NCBI GenBank assembly: GCA_031290675.1
Contig: JAITNC010000068.1
Span: forward strand, 1-14,081
Source: Campylobacteraceae bacterium
Lineage (GTDB): Bacteria; Campylobacterota; Campylobacteria; Campylobacterales; Campylobacteraceae
DNA: 14,081 nucleotides
Direction of reading: 5' to 3'
Shown here: positions 13,899-14,081 of the stretch, piece after piece
How the letters are laid out: each line of letters starts with the position of its first letter
Position numbering within the stretch: position 1 is the stretch's first letter
The notes under the pieces: model-generated
Told to the model about the DNA's origin: nothing
Databases searched by the model: none
Seen by the model: only the letters and a program-made list of their open reading frames with translations
Program-made: the position numbers and the translations under genes

Positions 13899-13964
13899 AT
13901 CTCAGCCCTTTACAAAACACAAACAAACACAGATGTTTCACTTTGCTCAACATGATATAAAGGG
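13899..13964. repeat. 66-bp dispersed repeat, right copy (inverted)
   Basis: This is the reverse complement of 1437-1502 with one difference in 66 bases. It lies 42 bp from the 3' end of the tRNA-Asp gene. Unlike the left copy, it is not followed by the ATCGT/ACGAT hairpin module, which supports the 66-bp unit as an independent element. Confidence 0.9.
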
Positions 13965-14006
13965 GTAGATTATAAATATAAAAATGATTTGTATGATTTG
14001 AAGTAG

Positions 14007-14081
14007 TGGCGCGACGGACGGGACTTGAACCCGCGACCCCCTGCGTGACAGGCAGGTATTCTAACCAGCTGAACTACCGCC
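14007..14081 (-). tRNA. tRNA-Asp (GTC), lacking about 2 nt at the 5' end
   Basis: On the minus strand the cloverleaf is clear: D-arm after TAGTTCAGC, anticodon stem CCTGC-CTGTCAC-GCAGG with anticodon GTC, T-arm GCGGG-TTCAAGT-CCCGT, acceptor 3' strand CCGTCGC, discriminator G, and an encoded CCA (14007-14009). The 5' acceptor strand should be GCGGCGG; only GGCGG is inside the window, so the first two bases lie beyond the end. The sequence is very like E. coli tRNA-Asp in the anticodon and T arms. Confidence 0.95.

Larger units (their letters stand above)
13811..14006. other. Non-coding gap between the cytochrome gene and tRNA-Asp
   Basis: These 196 bases contain the cytochrome terminator hairpin, a T-rich stretch, the right copy of the 66-bp repeat and 42 bp of AT-rich sequence up to the tRNA 3' end. 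No open frame is credible. Confidence 0.7.

Overview
The window looks like a chromosomal segment of a member of the Campylobacterota (formerly Epsilonproteobacteria). Four things point there: the gene order murC, small membrane protein, mutS2, which I remember as conserved in Campylobacter jejuni; a NapA-type Dps; a mod operon with a separate TOBE-domain gene between modA and modB; and promoter -10 boxes of the form GNTANAAT. Genus and species cannot be fixed from the sequence. All assignments come from motif reading and memory of the families, without database searches.

Layout, left to right. (1) 1-465, minus strand: the N-terminal part of a surface lipoprotein whose mature part resembles GLUG/beta-helix proteins. 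(2) 466-1755: about 1.3 kb without a convincing gene. It holds three consecutive palindromic elements of one family (506-856), an AT-rich stretch, and a second repeat block (about 1350-1660) of other dispersed repeats. (3) 1756-5359, plus strand: a molybdate uptake locus, modE, modA, a double-TOBE protein, modB and modC. The last four genes overlap by 4 bp at each junction. ModA captures molybdate in the periplasm, ModB and ModC import it, and ModE probably senses it and controls the operon; a candidate operator lies at 2625-2648. (4) 5391-5879: an SprT-like zinc metalloprotein gene whose -10 box lies so close to the ATG that the transcript may be leaderless. (5) 5976-6419: a Dps/NapA miniferritin, ending in a long hairpin shared with the convergent gene. 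(6) 6504-7271, minus: a lipoprotein of unknown function. (7) 12382-7390, minus: a tightly packed operon, dapC-like aminotransferase, murC, two-TM membrane protein, mutS2, that links meso-diaminopimelate supply and peptidoglycan precursor synthesis to a DNA-processing ATPase. (8) 12596-13810, plus: a secreted pentaheme cytochrome c, divergent from dapC. (9) 13811-14081: a hairpin terminator, a second copy of a 66-bp repeat, and a tRNA-Asp gene on the minus strand cut by the window end.

No complete new multi-gene system is evident. The most unusual content is in the non-coding DNA: the three-unit palindrome array, a 66-bp repeat present in inverted orientation at both ends of the window (65/66 identical), and two hairpin repeats whose outer stems differ in sequence but stay self-complementary. 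Among the genes, the double-TOBE protein in the mod operon, the possibly leaderless sprT-like gene and the pentaheme cytochrome deserve a closer look.
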